Origin: Spodoptera frugiperda
Taxonomy: Eukaryota; Arthropoda; Insecta; Lepidoptera; Noctuidae
Length of the DNA stretch: 64,000 nucleotides
NCBI RefSeq assembly: GCF_023101765.2
Contig: NC_064216.1
Span: 1,674,001 to 1,738,000 of the forward strand
Direction of reading: 5' to 3'
Part shown: piece by piece, positions 33,339 to 45,243 of the stretch
Numbering within the stretch: the stretch's first letter is position 1
How the letters are laid out: each line of letters begins with the position of its first letter
The notes under the pieces: model-generated
The model's database searches: none
Seen by the model: the letters and a program-made list of their open reading frames with translations, nothing else
What the model was told of the DNA's origin: nothing
Translations under genes and position numbers: made by a program

Positions 33339-33581
33339 GGGCCTACTCCGGTTCTCGAATCCGAAGTTTCGTTTAATTTTTGGCCGTAGGTTTTATTGAT
33401 TTACTAATAGAATTACTTGAAATAACGTTTTATTTTTAATTTCATATCATAAAAGTTATTTATTTATCTTCATGTCATTTGTTCATTTTTGTTCACGAAA
33501 GTTCGCAATTAATAGAATTGTAGTATACAATCTGCAAAGTTTCGTCCGAAACTTCGTTTTTCGTTGAATTAGAGTAGGCCC
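33339..33581. mobile_element. Possible MITE, 10-bp terminal repeats
   Basis: GGGCCTACTC at the left and GAGTAGGCCC at the right flank a 243-bp AT-rich segment. Diverged inner pairing follows (CGAAGTTTCG near the left, GAAACTTCG near the right). No target duplication is obvious. Confidence 0.4.
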
Positions 33582-35035
33582 GCTGAATACCTACTAGGCG
33601 TAAAGTGAGGCACCATAAATACATGAACTCAAGCCCCCGAGATACAGGTGAACCTATTTTGGGATTAAAACAATTTGTGATACAGCTTGAATAAAGTTTA
33701 TGTTTATGAAGTTTCATAATTAACATTCATATTCTTATTTTTCAAATTCCTTTACCAGAAACAAGGAATCCAAGACCTTCATACCCAGCTTGCACGTGAC
33801 CACAATAATTTCAAATACGACAAAAATAATTTCAAAATACCATTTTGTCAAACGTACGAACTTCAAATAAGTCTGTCATTGGAGGAGATTAATGGAGAAT
33901 GTGATGAATCATCCGGTGTGAAGTTCGCGCGGTCGGTGTCAAGGCTAGTTCTATTTTTAAACCAAACCGGCGAAGGTGAATAAATCACTGTTCCGTATGA
34001 ATATGGAGCATTTTTTCTTTACCTTTATTTAGTCATTTAAGTATAACAATGCTAAAGAATTTGTTTGTTTGTTTGGTCGTCAATAATTGTGGAGCTAAGT
34101 TTATTTGATATAATATATGATTCAACCTTTTCATCTATTGGTAAGTATAGACGTCAGATTAACATTCCAGAATGCAATTCTGTCAATAAACTTTCGACTT
34201 TATTATAAAACAATAACGTTGGTAAATGAGTGACAAGGTTAAGTCTATACGAGGTCATTAGGCTACTGGAATCTACCTCTAAGAAGTTTACACAAAATTC
34301 TCAGTAACATTACGTAGTATCTATGACTATGACTAAAGCACGATGTGTCATTGCTTACAACTAACAATTACTTCCTTAAAATACCCGATAATATACAGTA
34401 TGGAGATCACGCATATGATTTAAATGAATCTACAAGTAGTAGGTACTCGTCCACTGAAGCATAATACAACTAAATATTTCAACAAAAACAAAAAAATTAA
34501 TAAAGAATAATTATATAAATCAAGTATTAAATTCTGTGGGATCAGCTTCATATACCTTGACCGCAGAAGAGCTGTAATGTAGATTGAATGTGTAGGTTGT
34601 CTAGGAATGTTACGGACGCGGCTGTTATAGGTAATGCCATATTTGTATAAAGTGTTCAAATTAGCTCAAAAAAATAATGCACTTATGGCTTCACTACTAG
34701 GCCCATTTCTCTCATTTTTCGTATATTGTCACCCATATATCCGTACGGTATTATATTCATCGAATGTACCAAAACCCCTAGACCAAAAGCGTTGTAGCGA
34801 AACCAAACAACCTTATTGAATACAACCCACTATTTTAGCTGAACACACGATGTATCCTCGCCTACTCCCATTCAATACATACACTAGGACTAGGGATGGG
34901 AAACCATTGGCTCGTGTGCATTGACGACAGCATGCAAATGCAACATAATATTTTCAACACTCACGGCATTTGGTGGTTCTGGGGTTATAGGTTTATTTAG
35001 GCTACCGTGATAGCTTACAGGAAGAGTTAGGAACA
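33582..35035. other. No gene seen
   Basis: Short open frames (33493-33726 minus, 34420-34659 minus, 34634-34819 plus) lack motifs. No repeat of the named families is present. Confidence 0.4.
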
Positions 35036-35040
35036 CCGGT

Positions 35041-35166
35041 TTTTTTTTATTTGAGGGTGGAGTATTTTCCTATGACTTCTCCCGCCTTAAGTGAGGCAAT
35101 AGGGAGTGGTAGATGCTTATTGACTAAAGGCTGACTACTGCCCCGGTAAGCTGTTACGTTGTCTGC
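35041..35166 (-). repeat. Poly-A SINE B, copy 5 (degraded)
   Basis: T8 at the left (A tail), then CCTATGACTTCTCCCGCCTT and TGCTTATTGACTAAAGGCTG. The tRNA-side portion is strongly decayed. Confidence 0.6.
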
Positions 35167-35239
35167 GGCACCGGAAAGTCAGGAAGCCTGTGCTTTTGTT
35201 ACTTAGTACTGGTAGGAAGGTTGTATGAAAGGTATCAAA

Positions 35240-35420
35240 CTGCTCCGTTAATGCAAATGACAACTGCGCAACGTAGCACGGGTTCGTTCTCCGCACGTAA
35301 ACATTCTTTAATGCAAAGACAGATCTACATACCTATGTTATTCTGGGTCTGGGTGTGATGTGAATGTGAAATTATAAATGTGAAGAAATACGGGAGAAAA
35401 TCTTAGTGTTCCGACAATTT
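35240..35420 (+). repeat. tRNA-derived SINE C, copy 6 (degraded)
   Basis: CGTAGCACGGGTTCGTTCTC (decayed B-box) and TTCTGGGTCTGGGTGTGATG. Truncated at the 3' side. Confidence 0.6.
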
Positions 35421-35981
35421 TAATAAAATGAATATTTTCATGAGGTCATTAACTCTTCGTGTGAATACGGATTCACACGAGACAATATGTTTTCCTTTGT
35501 GTTCTTATATACGAGAGGTTTATTTTTCTATTTATGTTTGTTCTCCACGGTCTCTTGGTCCGTGTCTTTGTCATATTTTTTTATGATAAATCCAATCAAT
35601 ATTGATAGTGCCTATAGTACCTACTACCTATATACAAGAGGTTAATGATCACAATAAACATTACTCTAGACAAAATTGACAATACGTAAAGGTTCGACAT
35701 CCCAGCACTAAGGTATCTGGTCTTAGCCGTAAACTGTGCAGTGTTTACTGAACAACCGTGTCTGGCTCGTGGGTAGTCTGGATGCTTGTATAAATCAATC
35801 TGGCGACACACAGGACACCGCCATAGACGGAGCATGAAATAAACATTGTGCATACTGGGTATGTGTCACACCGGAGCAAATCTATTTGGGACGAAATAGA
35901 AGTTGGTGTGTTTTCTGTTAAGTAATTTGGAGACGTGGTTATTTAGTGAAAAATAAATATAAGTTATTATTTTGCGAAAAG

Positions 35982-36170
35982 GTTTTTTTAAATGTAAACG
36001 AGCAGACGTATCACCTGATAGTAAGCAATAGTCGCCGCCCATGGACATTTGAAACACCAGAGGCGTTACAAGTGCGTTGCCGGCTTTTTGGGGTTAAGAA
36101 TTTAAGGGTTGTTGTTCGGGAATCGGGGATTGGGAAGACTGGGAAGGGGGGAATTGGAATTGTAACACAC
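35982..36170 (-). repeat. Interspersed repeat A1, partial
   Basis: T7 tail at the left, ATCACCTGATAGTAAGCAAT, CCGCCCATGGACATTTGAAA and GGGAATCGGGGATTGGGAAG. The 5' third is absent. Confidence 0.78.
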
Positions 36171-36581
36171 ACTACTACGATTTATTCCCTCTACAAGATA
36201 GGGACCAATACGTGAAAGTGGTCGAAGCCTTGAAGGACAGACCTAATTATACACCTAAATAGTGGTATTAATAAGATCGCAAGAAACTACTGATACTTTT
36301 TCGAAAAAACTTAATTCGGATAAAAATATTATATGTTCAAAACAAACAAATATAAGTATATTTAATTTTAATACACATTTTTGCTTTAAACAGTGTAACC
36401 AGACCTTACGTGGCGCCTACATCTCAGTCTTCCCAAGTGGGTGGAGGAACAATAAAATAAACAATAAAACGATGATACCCACACTCCGGTGTGATACCCA
36501 CACACGCGCCGACTGTCATACTGATGCAAGTTTATTACGATTGTAATGACACATAATTATAACACCTGATGTTCATCTAAG

Positions 36582-36710
36582 TTTTTTTTTTTTGAAAGGA
36601 GTAAGTCATCCAATGACTTTTTCCGCCTTGTGCGAGGCGAGAGGGACTAAAAACCACCCCGTTCCGACTCTTGCTTTTCGAGTCGGAGTCCCGGTAACCC
36701 GCTAGGTACC
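36582..36710 (-). repeat. Poly-A SINE B, copy 6
   Basis: T12 at the left, then CATCCAATGACTTTTTCCGC, AAAAACCACCCCGTTCCGAC and GTAACCCGCTAGGTACC. The next SINE (C) begins immediately after it. Confidence 0.8.
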
Positions 36711-36711
36711 T

Positions 36712-36870
36712 TAGGATTTTCTCTTGTGTCGTGGGTGCGCTTACAAACATACTAGTTCACATACACATGACATCATGAGTTGCTCCATGCGAGAATCGAA
36801 CCCGCTACACTTACGTTACATGGCAGCCGATTACCCAGACCCAGCCCCCGCGCCAAACGTGCAGTCAAAT
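36712..36870 (-). repeat. tRNA-derived SINE C, copy 7
   Basis: TTCTCTTGTGTCGTGGGTGC, TCACATACACATGACATCAT, GAGAATCGAACCCGCTACAC (B-box complement) and CGCCAAACGTGCAGTCAAA. Confidence 0.78.
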
Positions 36871-37169
36871 ATATTATCTAGACCCACTTATTACTCATCG
36901 ATGTTACAAGTTAAAATAATTTGGTTACTTTCAAAATAATAGGGTACAATACAATAGAATTTTAGCTATGTAATCATTTAACATGATTTCAATTCATTAT
37001 CAAATTGAAACATTAAATGAGACTTTACCTTATATGCTAATGTAATTTGAAATTATCTTTGAAAAGTAGTGTTCAACCACTTAGATGTAAGAGGCAGTAT
37101 GATTAAACCTATTTTAACTGAATGTTTTGGCTCTGTGTAGTGCGTAGGATATCCCAAATATAGTTTTGA

Positions 37170-37449
37170 TTTTTTTATGGAACACGCCGGTAATCGAGCT
37201 GACGTATCACCTGATGGTAAGCAATTGCCGCCGCCCATGGACACATGAAACACCAGAGGCGTTACAACTGCGTTCCCGGCCTTTTAGGGGTTAGGAATTT
37301 AAGGGTTGTTAGAGAATCGGGGATTGGGAAGATTGGGAAGGGGGGAATTGGGCCTCCGGCAAGCATTATTTCACATCGGTTTTCTGTGAGACCGTGGTAT
37401 CACTCCGGTTGAGCCGGCCCATTCGTGCCGAAGCATGGCTCTCCCACAC
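37170..37449 (-). repeat. Interspersed repeat A1, full-length copy
   Basis: T7 tail, ACACGCCGGTAATCGAGC and CATCACT-side blocks, ending CGAAGCATGGCTCTCCCACA. Confidence 0.82.
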
Positions 37450-37819
37450 TTTTATTTGATACATTTCAATTAGTTTTTTGTTATTGATACTTAAAGATGA
37501 CATTGATTGATTGTGTGGCAATCAATCTGTACTTATTGATAAATTATAATACGTTATACATCTAACTTGATAGTTAAATTAATGGGCCGAGATTTACGTG
37601 TCTTTTTTATTTAGAAACAAAAAATGTCGCAATATGTTTTTGTTGGGTAAAAAAAAATATTGGTAGGAAAGGAATGTGGTTACAATTGCACATTCTTTAG
37701 ACGTTTTATAAATAAAACAGTATACTCAATACAATTGAAGACAATATTATAAATTTCAATGTATTCAATAATAAAACAACAAGAAACTTATAATAAGTGA
37801 CAATAGAACACCAATTTAA

Positions 37820-37958
37820 GTGTGGAAGAGCCATGCTTCTGCACGAATGGGCCGGTTCTACTGGACTGATACCATCCACGGCCTCACAGAAAACCGACAT
37901 GAAACGTTTTCGTTGTGTTGCGATGTATGAGTGAGGTTACCAGAGGCCCAATTACTCT
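37820..37958 (+). repeat. Interspersed repeat A1, 5' half
   Basis: GTGTGGAAGAGCCATGCTTC to GAGGTTACCAGAGGCCCAAT. The 3' half is absent, so it is truncated opposite to what LINE-style 5' truncation would give. Confidence 0.75.
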
Positions 37959-38083
37959 TGGCTTGGTATGAAGGACAGCATAAGAAGAAATCAGATACTC
38001 TAGATTTGCACAATAATGTATAAGTTTGCAAATAGAGTAAATATAGCAAACAGTAAGAATAAATGAAATGCTGCGGACAACGT

Positions 38084-38288
38084 AACAGGTTACCGGGGCT
38101 CCGGCTCAAAACAGGAGTAGGAACGGGGTGGTTTTTAGTCAGTATGAGTTTGCAGGTTACCGGGGCTCCTCAAAGCAGGAGAAAGAACGGGGAGGTTATT
38201 AGTCAATAAGAGTCTGACATTCCCTCCCGCCTCAACCAAGGCGGAAGAAGTCATTGAATAATATTAAGTACCCGCTCAAAAAAAAAAT
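38084..38288 (+). repeat. Poly-A SINE B, two copies head to tail
   Basis: AGGTTACCGGGGCTCC occurs at 38086 and 38154. Between them lies a truncated first unit up to TTTTTAGTCAGTATGAGTTT. The second unit is complete to an A9 run. This is a partial dimer. Confidence 0.75.
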
Positions 38289-38918
38289 TAATCAGAATTG
38301 CCTTAGTTAAAATCAAAGTTAGAATAATTACCCTACCAACGATGTAACTATAGTCACAAAAAAAAATCTCAAAAATAATTTTATTTAAAAATTTCTCTTA
38401 TCACTAACTGCCAACATTACGCTTCGGTGTAACAAGAGGTTGGGAATCACACGCGTCGTGAACCTCCACCGTATAAGGATAGCCGTTCTTTTGTGCTAAA
38501 AATATTATCCCTCCACGGAGGTACTCGAGCAGTTGCATATTGTGATGTGAATCGTAATGCACGACTGCATCCAGTTTATTGTCATTTTAATTCCAACGTT
38601 ATTATTGTGGACGTATGATATATTATTGTCTGGAGTTTCCTGTACACCTATTTGAGACTGTTTAATAAGTGTCACGTTTGAAAAAAATCAATACTAATTA
38701 CAAGTTTGAACTATTATTGCATGTATAATTGCATAATTATTTGTCACTTAGTGGTATATTATTATAAAATGAGTCATAAAAGTATCTCTTGAATATCTGT
38801 CCTTCGCCTTGCACAGTGATTTAGCAATTTTCCCCTCCATATAAGTATTAATCTGACAACTAGTAACACGCGTTAAAGATTTACTAATCTTGTGCAATCG
38901 TTTAAAAGTGGTGCGACC

Positions 38919-39034
38919 TTTTTTGTGGGTGTAAAAGACATCCAATGTCTGCCAGACTCTTACTGACTACCATCCCGTTCTTAATCCTGCTATTAGTCGG
39001 AATTCCGGTAACCCGTTAGATAGTCCGCAACTCC
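38919..39034 (-). repeat. Poly-A SINE B, degraded copy
   Basis: AAAGACATCCAATGTCTGCC, AGACTCTTACTGACTACCAT and GTAACCCGTTAGATAGTCCG, with an internal deletion. Confidence 0.6.
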
Positions 39035-39088
39035 AAAAAATGTAAAATTAACTTTAAATACTTAAAAATTATTAGCAAGAAGTATAAT

Positions 39089-39288
39089 CTTACTAATATT
39101 ACAAATGCGAATATTTGTGAGTTTATGTGTTTGTTACGCAATCACAATCGCAATCCAAGTGGACTAGAGGAGTAAAGAGGAGTAAAGGAATCAAGATACA
39201 ATTTGAAACAGGAGTATATTATGGCCTGAAATAACACTTGGGATACCTTTTATCACACGGGACCGCGGACGAAGCCGCTGGCAGTATA
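39089..39288 (+). repeat. LINE-tail-like repeat E, copy 6
   Basis: CTAATATTACAAATGCGAAT, ATTATGGCCTGAAATAACAC and ACGAAGCCGCTGGCAG. Confidence 0.65.
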
Positions 39289-39332
39289 TAGCCAGTTTTA
39301 CATTAATATGTGCACTTCCATCTAAATAAATG

Positions 39333-39470
39333 GAGTTTCTTGCTCGTTCTTCTCCATTCGAAGTTACACTTTAGAACGACCACTAACAGACAGACTGACG
39401 ACAATTCAATTTGACGTTTCAAAAGTGCCTAATTTAGGATTAATTGAAATAAATGCTTTGAGTTTGACTT
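39333..39470 (+). repeat. Interspersed repeat J, best copy
   Basis: GGAGTTTCTTGCTCGTTCTT, CATTCGAAGTTACACTTTAG, GACGTTTCAAAAGTGCCTAA and TTTAGGATTAATTGAAATAA. It served here as reference for the split copy at 15168/16394. Confidence 0.65.
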
Positions 39471-39832
39471 TGAATATTCTTACAAGGAAAAAAAAAGGTG
39501 ACATGTGACGCAATACATAAAAAAGACTGTTTTTGTATCCATGACGAAAATATCTGACTAATAATACCGTAATAAGAAATTCCGATTTTTATATATTCTA
39601 CGTAGACTTTGATACCGGATCCAAAAACTGGTTATTGGGAAATACCTGTTTTAATCTAGATTAACTTGTTACCTAACCTACCTATAACAGTTTTTCTAGA
39701 CAAATAGCTATGCACCTGGGCACTGACTTAAGTAAATGCAATTTATGTATGTAATGTGTATATACCTATCATTATGTACGTAGTTAGTTAAGGTACCGGT
39801 TTGGTTTTTTTTCTTTATTAAAACGTTGTTAC

Positions 39833-39990
39833 ATACTAGGATTTCCTCCTGTGTCGTGGGTGCGTTTACAAACATACAAGTTCACATACACATGACACTC
39901 AGACCAGAAACAACAATGTGTGGATCATATAAAGAGTTACTCCGTGCGGTAATCGAACCAGCAACCACGCCAACCGTGCTTTCAAAATTA
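39833..39990 (-). repeat. tRNA-derived SINE C, copy 8
   Basis: CTAGGATTTCCTCCTGTGTC, AACATACAAGTTCACATACA and GTGCGGTAATCGAACC (B-box complement), ending CACGCCAACCGTGC. Confidence 0.75.
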
Positions 39991-40768
39991 CTGACAGACT
40001 GCTGACAAGATAGGTTAAATTAAACTTATGTGGTTGTTTCTTTATAAAACCAAAAGAATAAACTTGAACTGTTGTCCATTTTAACTTATTTTATACTAAC
40101 TACTAAATGGGTAACTAACAAATGAAAATTTTCCTCTTAATTTTTTTTAATATTAATAATTAATATTGTCTTCAAACTGTCCCACTCAGAGACATTTAAT
40201 GATTAGGTACTTGAAACTATTCTTTAGCAACGATTTTGTATCGGAAACAATTGCTAAGAACTGTGTTAATTAACCATGAAATGACTCTGAGTACAATGGT
40301 AAGAGATCTATTTCGTTTTTTTTTTAGTCTCGATATACTGTCAAGAAGACTAGTCATCACTTTAACGGTTCCAATGTTACAAAACAAATAGCTGACTCAA
40401 TCGTCCATAAAATGTTCAAATACTAAACATTTTTCAGTGAATTTAGTAAACATTTTAGCGTATTTTCAGCGAAGTTTCAGCGAAGCCAGTCGCTAACTGA
40501 TTGCTGAAACAAATGTCAGTATACAGCTGGAAGTCTGATAGATTACCATAATATTTTCGATGGTGATCGATCAAGCTTGGTGCCCTGAAAATACTGAAAG
40601 AAATTTACGCAAAACTAAAAGGGTACTAAACGAACAGTATAGTTTTCAAACTATGAAGAAAGAGTTTGCAAACATGTATATGGGTATTAAGTTAAATAAT
40701 AATATGTGTTATATTATTCGCATGTGATTAGGAGCGATCCTACCACCAAACTTCAGGCATAATATTCT
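39991..40768. other. No gene seen
   Basis: AT-rich sequence without recognisable content. A short local repeat, CAGCGAAGTTTCAGCGAAG, occurs near 40468. Confidence 0.4.
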
Positions 40769-40782
40769 ATCTATAATGAAAC

Positions 40783-40933
40783 CCCGGAGCTGCGGACTGC
40801 CTAGCGGGTTACCGGGGCTCCGGCTCGAAAAGCAGAGTTAAAGGGTTGTTTTTAATCAGTAGGAGTTTGACACTCCCTCTCGAATCGTCCAAGGCGGGAG
40901 AAGTCGTAGGGTGATCTTCTTCTCTAAAAAACA
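40783..40933 (+). repeat. Poly-A SINE B with exact 14-bp target duplication
   Basis: The SINE runs from CCCGGAGCTGCGGACTGCC to CTAAAAAACA. It is flanked by ATCTATAATGAAAC at 40769-40782 and the identical 14 bases at 40934-40947. A poly-A end plus a 14-bp duplication is the signature of target-primed reverse transcription. Confidence 0.88.
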
Positions 40934-41362
40934 ATCTATAATGAAACAGGATTCTCCCCTTTTTAGATAACATTATTTACTATACTAGTAAAACGTCGAC
41001 TTACAAGTGCATCTCTGTCCACCCCTTCGCAAAACGTAGGTAAGATGTAGCATCAAACAGAATTGACAACATTCTTTCGATACCAATAAAACGGTATTAA
41101 ATTGTATCATCAAATTACAATGTTCTAATAATTCATTTCTATATAATTACTCCTTAGTAATGTAATATGAACTAAATACTTTCAACATAAGTACTTACAA
41201 TAAAGAAAATAACAGCGAAAACAAAAGCCGAACGTTAAATGAGGTTAAACCGCATTAAAACTGCGACGCAGACACAAACACATATTTTTTCCTTAAACAG
41301 ACACGTTTGTACTTATTTCACAATAATAAACAAAATGCCTACAATATTATAATACATACATA

Positions 41363-41596
41363 ACCTCACGCCTGTCTCCCATAGGGGTAGGCAGAGACAA
41401 TGAAACGCCAATTGCTACGAATCTTACATACCTCTTTCGCTTCATCAACAGTCATCAATCTATTCCTGCATGCTTGTCGGTTAAGGGTACTTTTAATTTG
41501 GCCCTTCTTTAATATATCGCCAATCTGGTCTTTATTATGTCCGTCTAGGGCGCCCTCTACCGACGGCCCCAAAAATGATACGCAAAAAGATCCCAC
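41363..41596 (-). pseudogene. LINE F C-terminal fragment
   Basis: An open minus-strand frame (41366-41596) carries DQIGDILKKGQIKSTLNRQA, then CRNRLMTVDEAKEVCKIRS. The same peptide appears, decayed, at 51712, 60713 and 62455. It recalls the C-terminal tail of a moth LINE ORF2. Catalytic domains are absent. The class is not certain. Confidence 0.55.
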
Positions 41597-41599
41597 CTT

Positions 41600-42320
41600 T
41601 GCTTACAAAGAATTTAATATTGTTTAAAATGAATTCTTATCTCTCGTTATCTCGCTTCTTATATTTACACTAAAACGGTGACAAACAGACAGACAGATAA
41701 GTGGAGAAGCTTGTCAATATTTGGTGGCAAAGTAATCTGTAGTATATCATAATATCCTGTTCTTATTAATATAGATATACTTGAGATAGTGATACACTTC
41801 CGTATTTGGAGATATTTTTTTTTTAACTTTGCACTGCATTGTCAATGACTTTTTTATTTACCTAAATAGATAGTGATTTGATTGTCTTTTTCATAGACTT
41901 GCTGTGAAGGTGGCACCAAATGAATACCGAAATATTTTTTTAAATGTTTTGTAATTTTTCAGTACTTACAGGCACGGTGTCTAGAATGTTTGGTGAATAA
42001 TTTCAAGCGGTATTATTTATACACAATCCCTATATAAGCTATTGAGGATGTATATGTTCAGAATCAGAAGTAGACACTATAATCGTTGATTACACCATAA
42101 TTATAATGCATTTGTGGGAACAATAAAATTTTCTAAGAAAAGGAGGCTCCTCCGACCAAGCGAGGTGATCATGCCTGGCGGTTTTTCTGTCCAACTGTTA
42201 TTCATAGGAATTTTCTATTGATGTTTATTCGTATGTAAAATTCAAATGTGCGATGTACGGTTTATGACGTCATTCGTTGATTTGCTCGTCGATTGTCTAT
42301 ATGGGACTTCGTCTTCTGTC
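41600..42320. other. No gene seen
   Basis: AT-rich sequence without recognisable coding or repeat content. Confidence 0.4.
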
Positions 42321-42323
42321 ACT

Positions 42324-42404
42324 TTTTATGTGTACACATTGCTTTTCATGTGTAAACATTGCTTTTCATGTGTACACATTGCTTTTTCATGTCTACACAT
42401 GCTA
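42324..42404 (+). repeat. 20-bp tandem repeat, four units
   Basis: Unit TTTTCATGTGTACACATTGC is repeated about four times, with the last unit diverged. The unit contains the palindrome TGTACA. Overlapping open frames are products of the repeat. Confidence 0.8.
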
Positions 42405-42794
42405 CACATTAAAAAACCTAAACTTAATCACATCTCTTGTTCAACCTCGATCATACTAAATTATTATAAAGTGATCGAACTATTTCAACAAGAGATTAAA
42501 TCACACTAAAAGCCTAATTAAGTGGCTGTAGACAAATTGAAATACGTAACAATTAGTTATGTATTTAATTTACATAAACATTTATATAACGGTTGATTGA
42601 AAGCGGCACAAGGTTGGCTTGAACTTTTAATATTAATTAAGTTATTGATTACAATAAATTCCTATGTCCATTAACTAGGCGACAAGGATATATTTGATGA
42701 CATTTTATGCATGGGTATTTAGCATGGCTTTGTTTGAATTTTATCTTAAAGTAGATTTAGATAAAAAATATCTATTAATGTGAAGGACATAATT

Positions 42795-43082
42795 ACGTGC
42801 AACATCATGCCTTTTATCCCCAAAGGGGTAGGCAGAGGTGCATAATACGGCACAATGCTGCTATACAATGTACACCCACTTTTCACCATTTGTGTTATAA
42901 GTCCCATATAATAGGGGGTGAGCCTATTTCCAAATACTGGGCACAATTCCAGACTCCAGAGCTACCACTGAGATTTTTTCGAAAAACCGAAAAAACACAG
43001 TATCTAATATTTTACTCAACCCGGGAATCGAACCCGAGACCTCCAGTCGCACTTGCGACCACTCGACCAACGAGGCAGTCTT
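42795..43082 (-). repeat. tRNA-derived SINE D, best copy
   Basis: On the minus strand: GACTGCCTCGTTGGTCGAGT (A-box-like TGGTCGAGTGG), then GGTCTCGGGTTCGATTCCCG (B-box GGTTCGATTCC). The body follows with AAATATTAGATACTGTG, CTGGAATTGTGCCCAGTA and TACCCCTTTGGGGATAAAAG. It is nearly full length at about 290 bp. Confidence 0.82.
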
Positions 43083-43367
43083 TTTCGGCAGCAATAATTT
43101 TATCTTAAGCTAGATAAACATAAAACATGTAATTATGTCAAGGACTTGATTACATATTATTATGTCCGTAATATTATTACTAATAAGTAAGATATAATTA
43201 CTGTCATTACTTAATGACACACTGTGTTTGTGGATGCTGAGGCAGCGATGCGTACCTAATTTATGATCTAATAATACGATTTTCGTGTCTAAAGGTAGTT
43301 CGAAACTGGTGAGATATTCTTTTTTAATTTTGCCTGTAATCACCTATTCTATATCTATATTACCTGA

Positions 43368-43527
43368 TCACGAGGCAGATCACCTACGCCCGTCAAATCG
43401 CCTACGGGAAATCCTGTGTCAGACTGCGCCTGTTCACAAACAGGGAGAGATAGCGGCAGATCGTGAGGAAAGCATCTACCTTCAATACAAAAACGGCCGC
43501 CTCAAGGTGACAAGGCGACCGCTCTGA
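43368..43527 (+). other. Unassigned open segment upstream of LINE G remnant
   Basis: The frame reads a charged peptide including DHEADHLRPSNRLREILCQT up to a stop at 43525-43527. It may be a further part of the LINE whose C terminus starts at 43610, but I do not recognise it. Confidence 0.25.
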
Positions 43528-43609
43528 AAACTACTTTTAAATAATGTACCTATTCTAGAATTACGAAACTGTCTCGTTGATTGATTTTTTCGTATAATAT
43601 AGGAATATT

Positions 43610-43744
43610 GGACGTCCACGCTCAAGGTGGAAAGACGACGTGATTAAGGTTGCAGGGAGCTACTGGATGCAGGTCGTTTCCAACCAGCCTATCTGCAAGT
43701 CATTGGGGGAGGCCTATGTTCAGCAGTGGACATCCTGTGGCTGA
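43610..43744 (+). pseudogene. LINE G C-terminal fragment
   Basis: A 44-codon uninterrupted frame reads GRPRSRWKDDVIKVAGSYWM, then ...KSLGEAYVQQWTSCG and stop. G-R-P-x2-R-W-x-D-D...G-E-A-Y-V-Q-Q-W is the stereotyped C terminus of a common insect LINE ORF2. The stop is followed by TGATGTTGATGATGATT, a microsatellite-like 3' tail. Confidence 0.75.
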
Positions 43745-44149
43745 TATGATGTTGATGATGATTAGAAGAAACCTATTGTTGCATGTTTTTCTAAACATTC
43801 TTTTCACTTCTGTTTCTATTTCTTCAGGGAAATAAATCCGTAGTGTTATGATATTTGATGTGTAATTTAGTTCTATTCCTTACTGCGCAGTAAAAATATC
43901 ATATTTCATTATTCCCCACAGGGCTGGACGCTGACCTTTGTCTTCGGTGACGTGAGGATACTGTGAACAATCTGGGCCATCTGTTATAGGGCCGACATTT
44001 TGTTAGCCATAGGTATTATATTATAACATGTTTTTAAGTATTAAAAGTGTTGTAGAATCGGCATTTTCAAATTATTTCAGACATCACATCGACAACCTAT
44101 AAGTGGCCACTGCTGACCAAAGGCGTCTTTTCGCACGGAAATAATATGA

Positions 44150-44375
44150 GCAATAATCGCCACAATTGCTCAATGCAGGTTTGCGATTTCAGACTTATCA
44201 GAAATTTTAGTCCAGATTTCCTTACGATGTCATCCTTCCCAGTTTATGTACTTTTTAAGATTATTTAAACACCACTGACAAACGGTGTAGTAAGTGTGGT
44301 GATTAATGCACAAACCTTCTTCGTACGAGAGGAGGTTTTTGTGTCAGCAGTGGTCTCTTATAGGCTGTTAATGTG
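44150..44375. repeat. SINE H-related fragment
   Basis: GATTTCAGACTTATCAGAAA, TCCAGATTTCCTTACGATGT and ACACCACTGACAAACGGTGT match the body of H (31308). The continuation GTGGTGATTAATGCACAAAC, then TTATAGGCTGTTAATG, recurs at 50410-50515. Confidence 0.5.
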
Positions 44376-44399
44376 AAGTGATATCCATGATAGTCCAAC

Positions 44400-45240
44400 A
44401 GTGCACCATCATGATAAACAGACCGTCTCCACCATCATCAACAGCAATGATCTAATGATAATGACGTCATATTTTTATCCAAATATTCCTACAAGATCCA
44501 AATTACATACGGACGAAGCCGCAGCGGGAAGTTGCTTGATATAAATAGCAAATACATTAACTGTCTTAGCGGGAGTAATGTTGGCACAAAATTATCTATT
44601 TTTTTGCCGAAAATAGTAATAATTTCCTCGGTGTGATGTGACCTCATTACCAGCTTTTAATTTTAGCTTCGTTTCTTTCGCTTGTTGGTAATTCTAGTTG
44701 TAATATCCGTAATCGTTGTACTTATGTAGGCTGCAAGTTAGCTTATTACATATGTTTGTGTATATTTTCTTTTATAATTTTTTTTAAGTACTGGTCTAAT
44801 TTACTGATATATTTAAGTTTAGTGAACACGTGTTTTATTTGTTTGTTATGACTTCTGGGGCTCACTGAATCACGAATGAATGATCAGATATTAGAACTGG
44901 GATGGGAAACCCCCATCCAAAACCCAACCTCAGCTAGTGTAGCTTAACCAACAACCTACAACTGTACCTAAGACATTTTTGTATTATTATAAAATAAAAA
45001 TAACGAACACTATCTTATACAATATTGACATAGAAATGCTATCATGTGAAAGATAACACCTAATATATATAATTATATATTGTTTTATCAGATAACTAAC
45101 GAGCTTCACAAATGTTTGATCAACTGTACTAATGTGCTAATATATGATAACAGTTTTGGTTGTTGTGATAAAGACGTTATGTTAAGAAATAAATTGTTTT
45201 CGTTCTTAAATATAATATTGTAGGTTTGTAGGTAAAGAAA
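44400..45240. other. No gene seen
   Basis: No recognisable coding or repeat content, apart from a short LINE-tail-like phrase, GGACGAAGCCGCAGCGGGAA, near 44512. Confidence 0.4.
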
Positions 45241-45243
45241 AAT

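Noticed and set aside
42797..43108. 103-codon plus-strand open frame ending in STRESNPRPP
   Set aside because: The peptide is the translation of a tRNA-derived SINE (D) in antisense.
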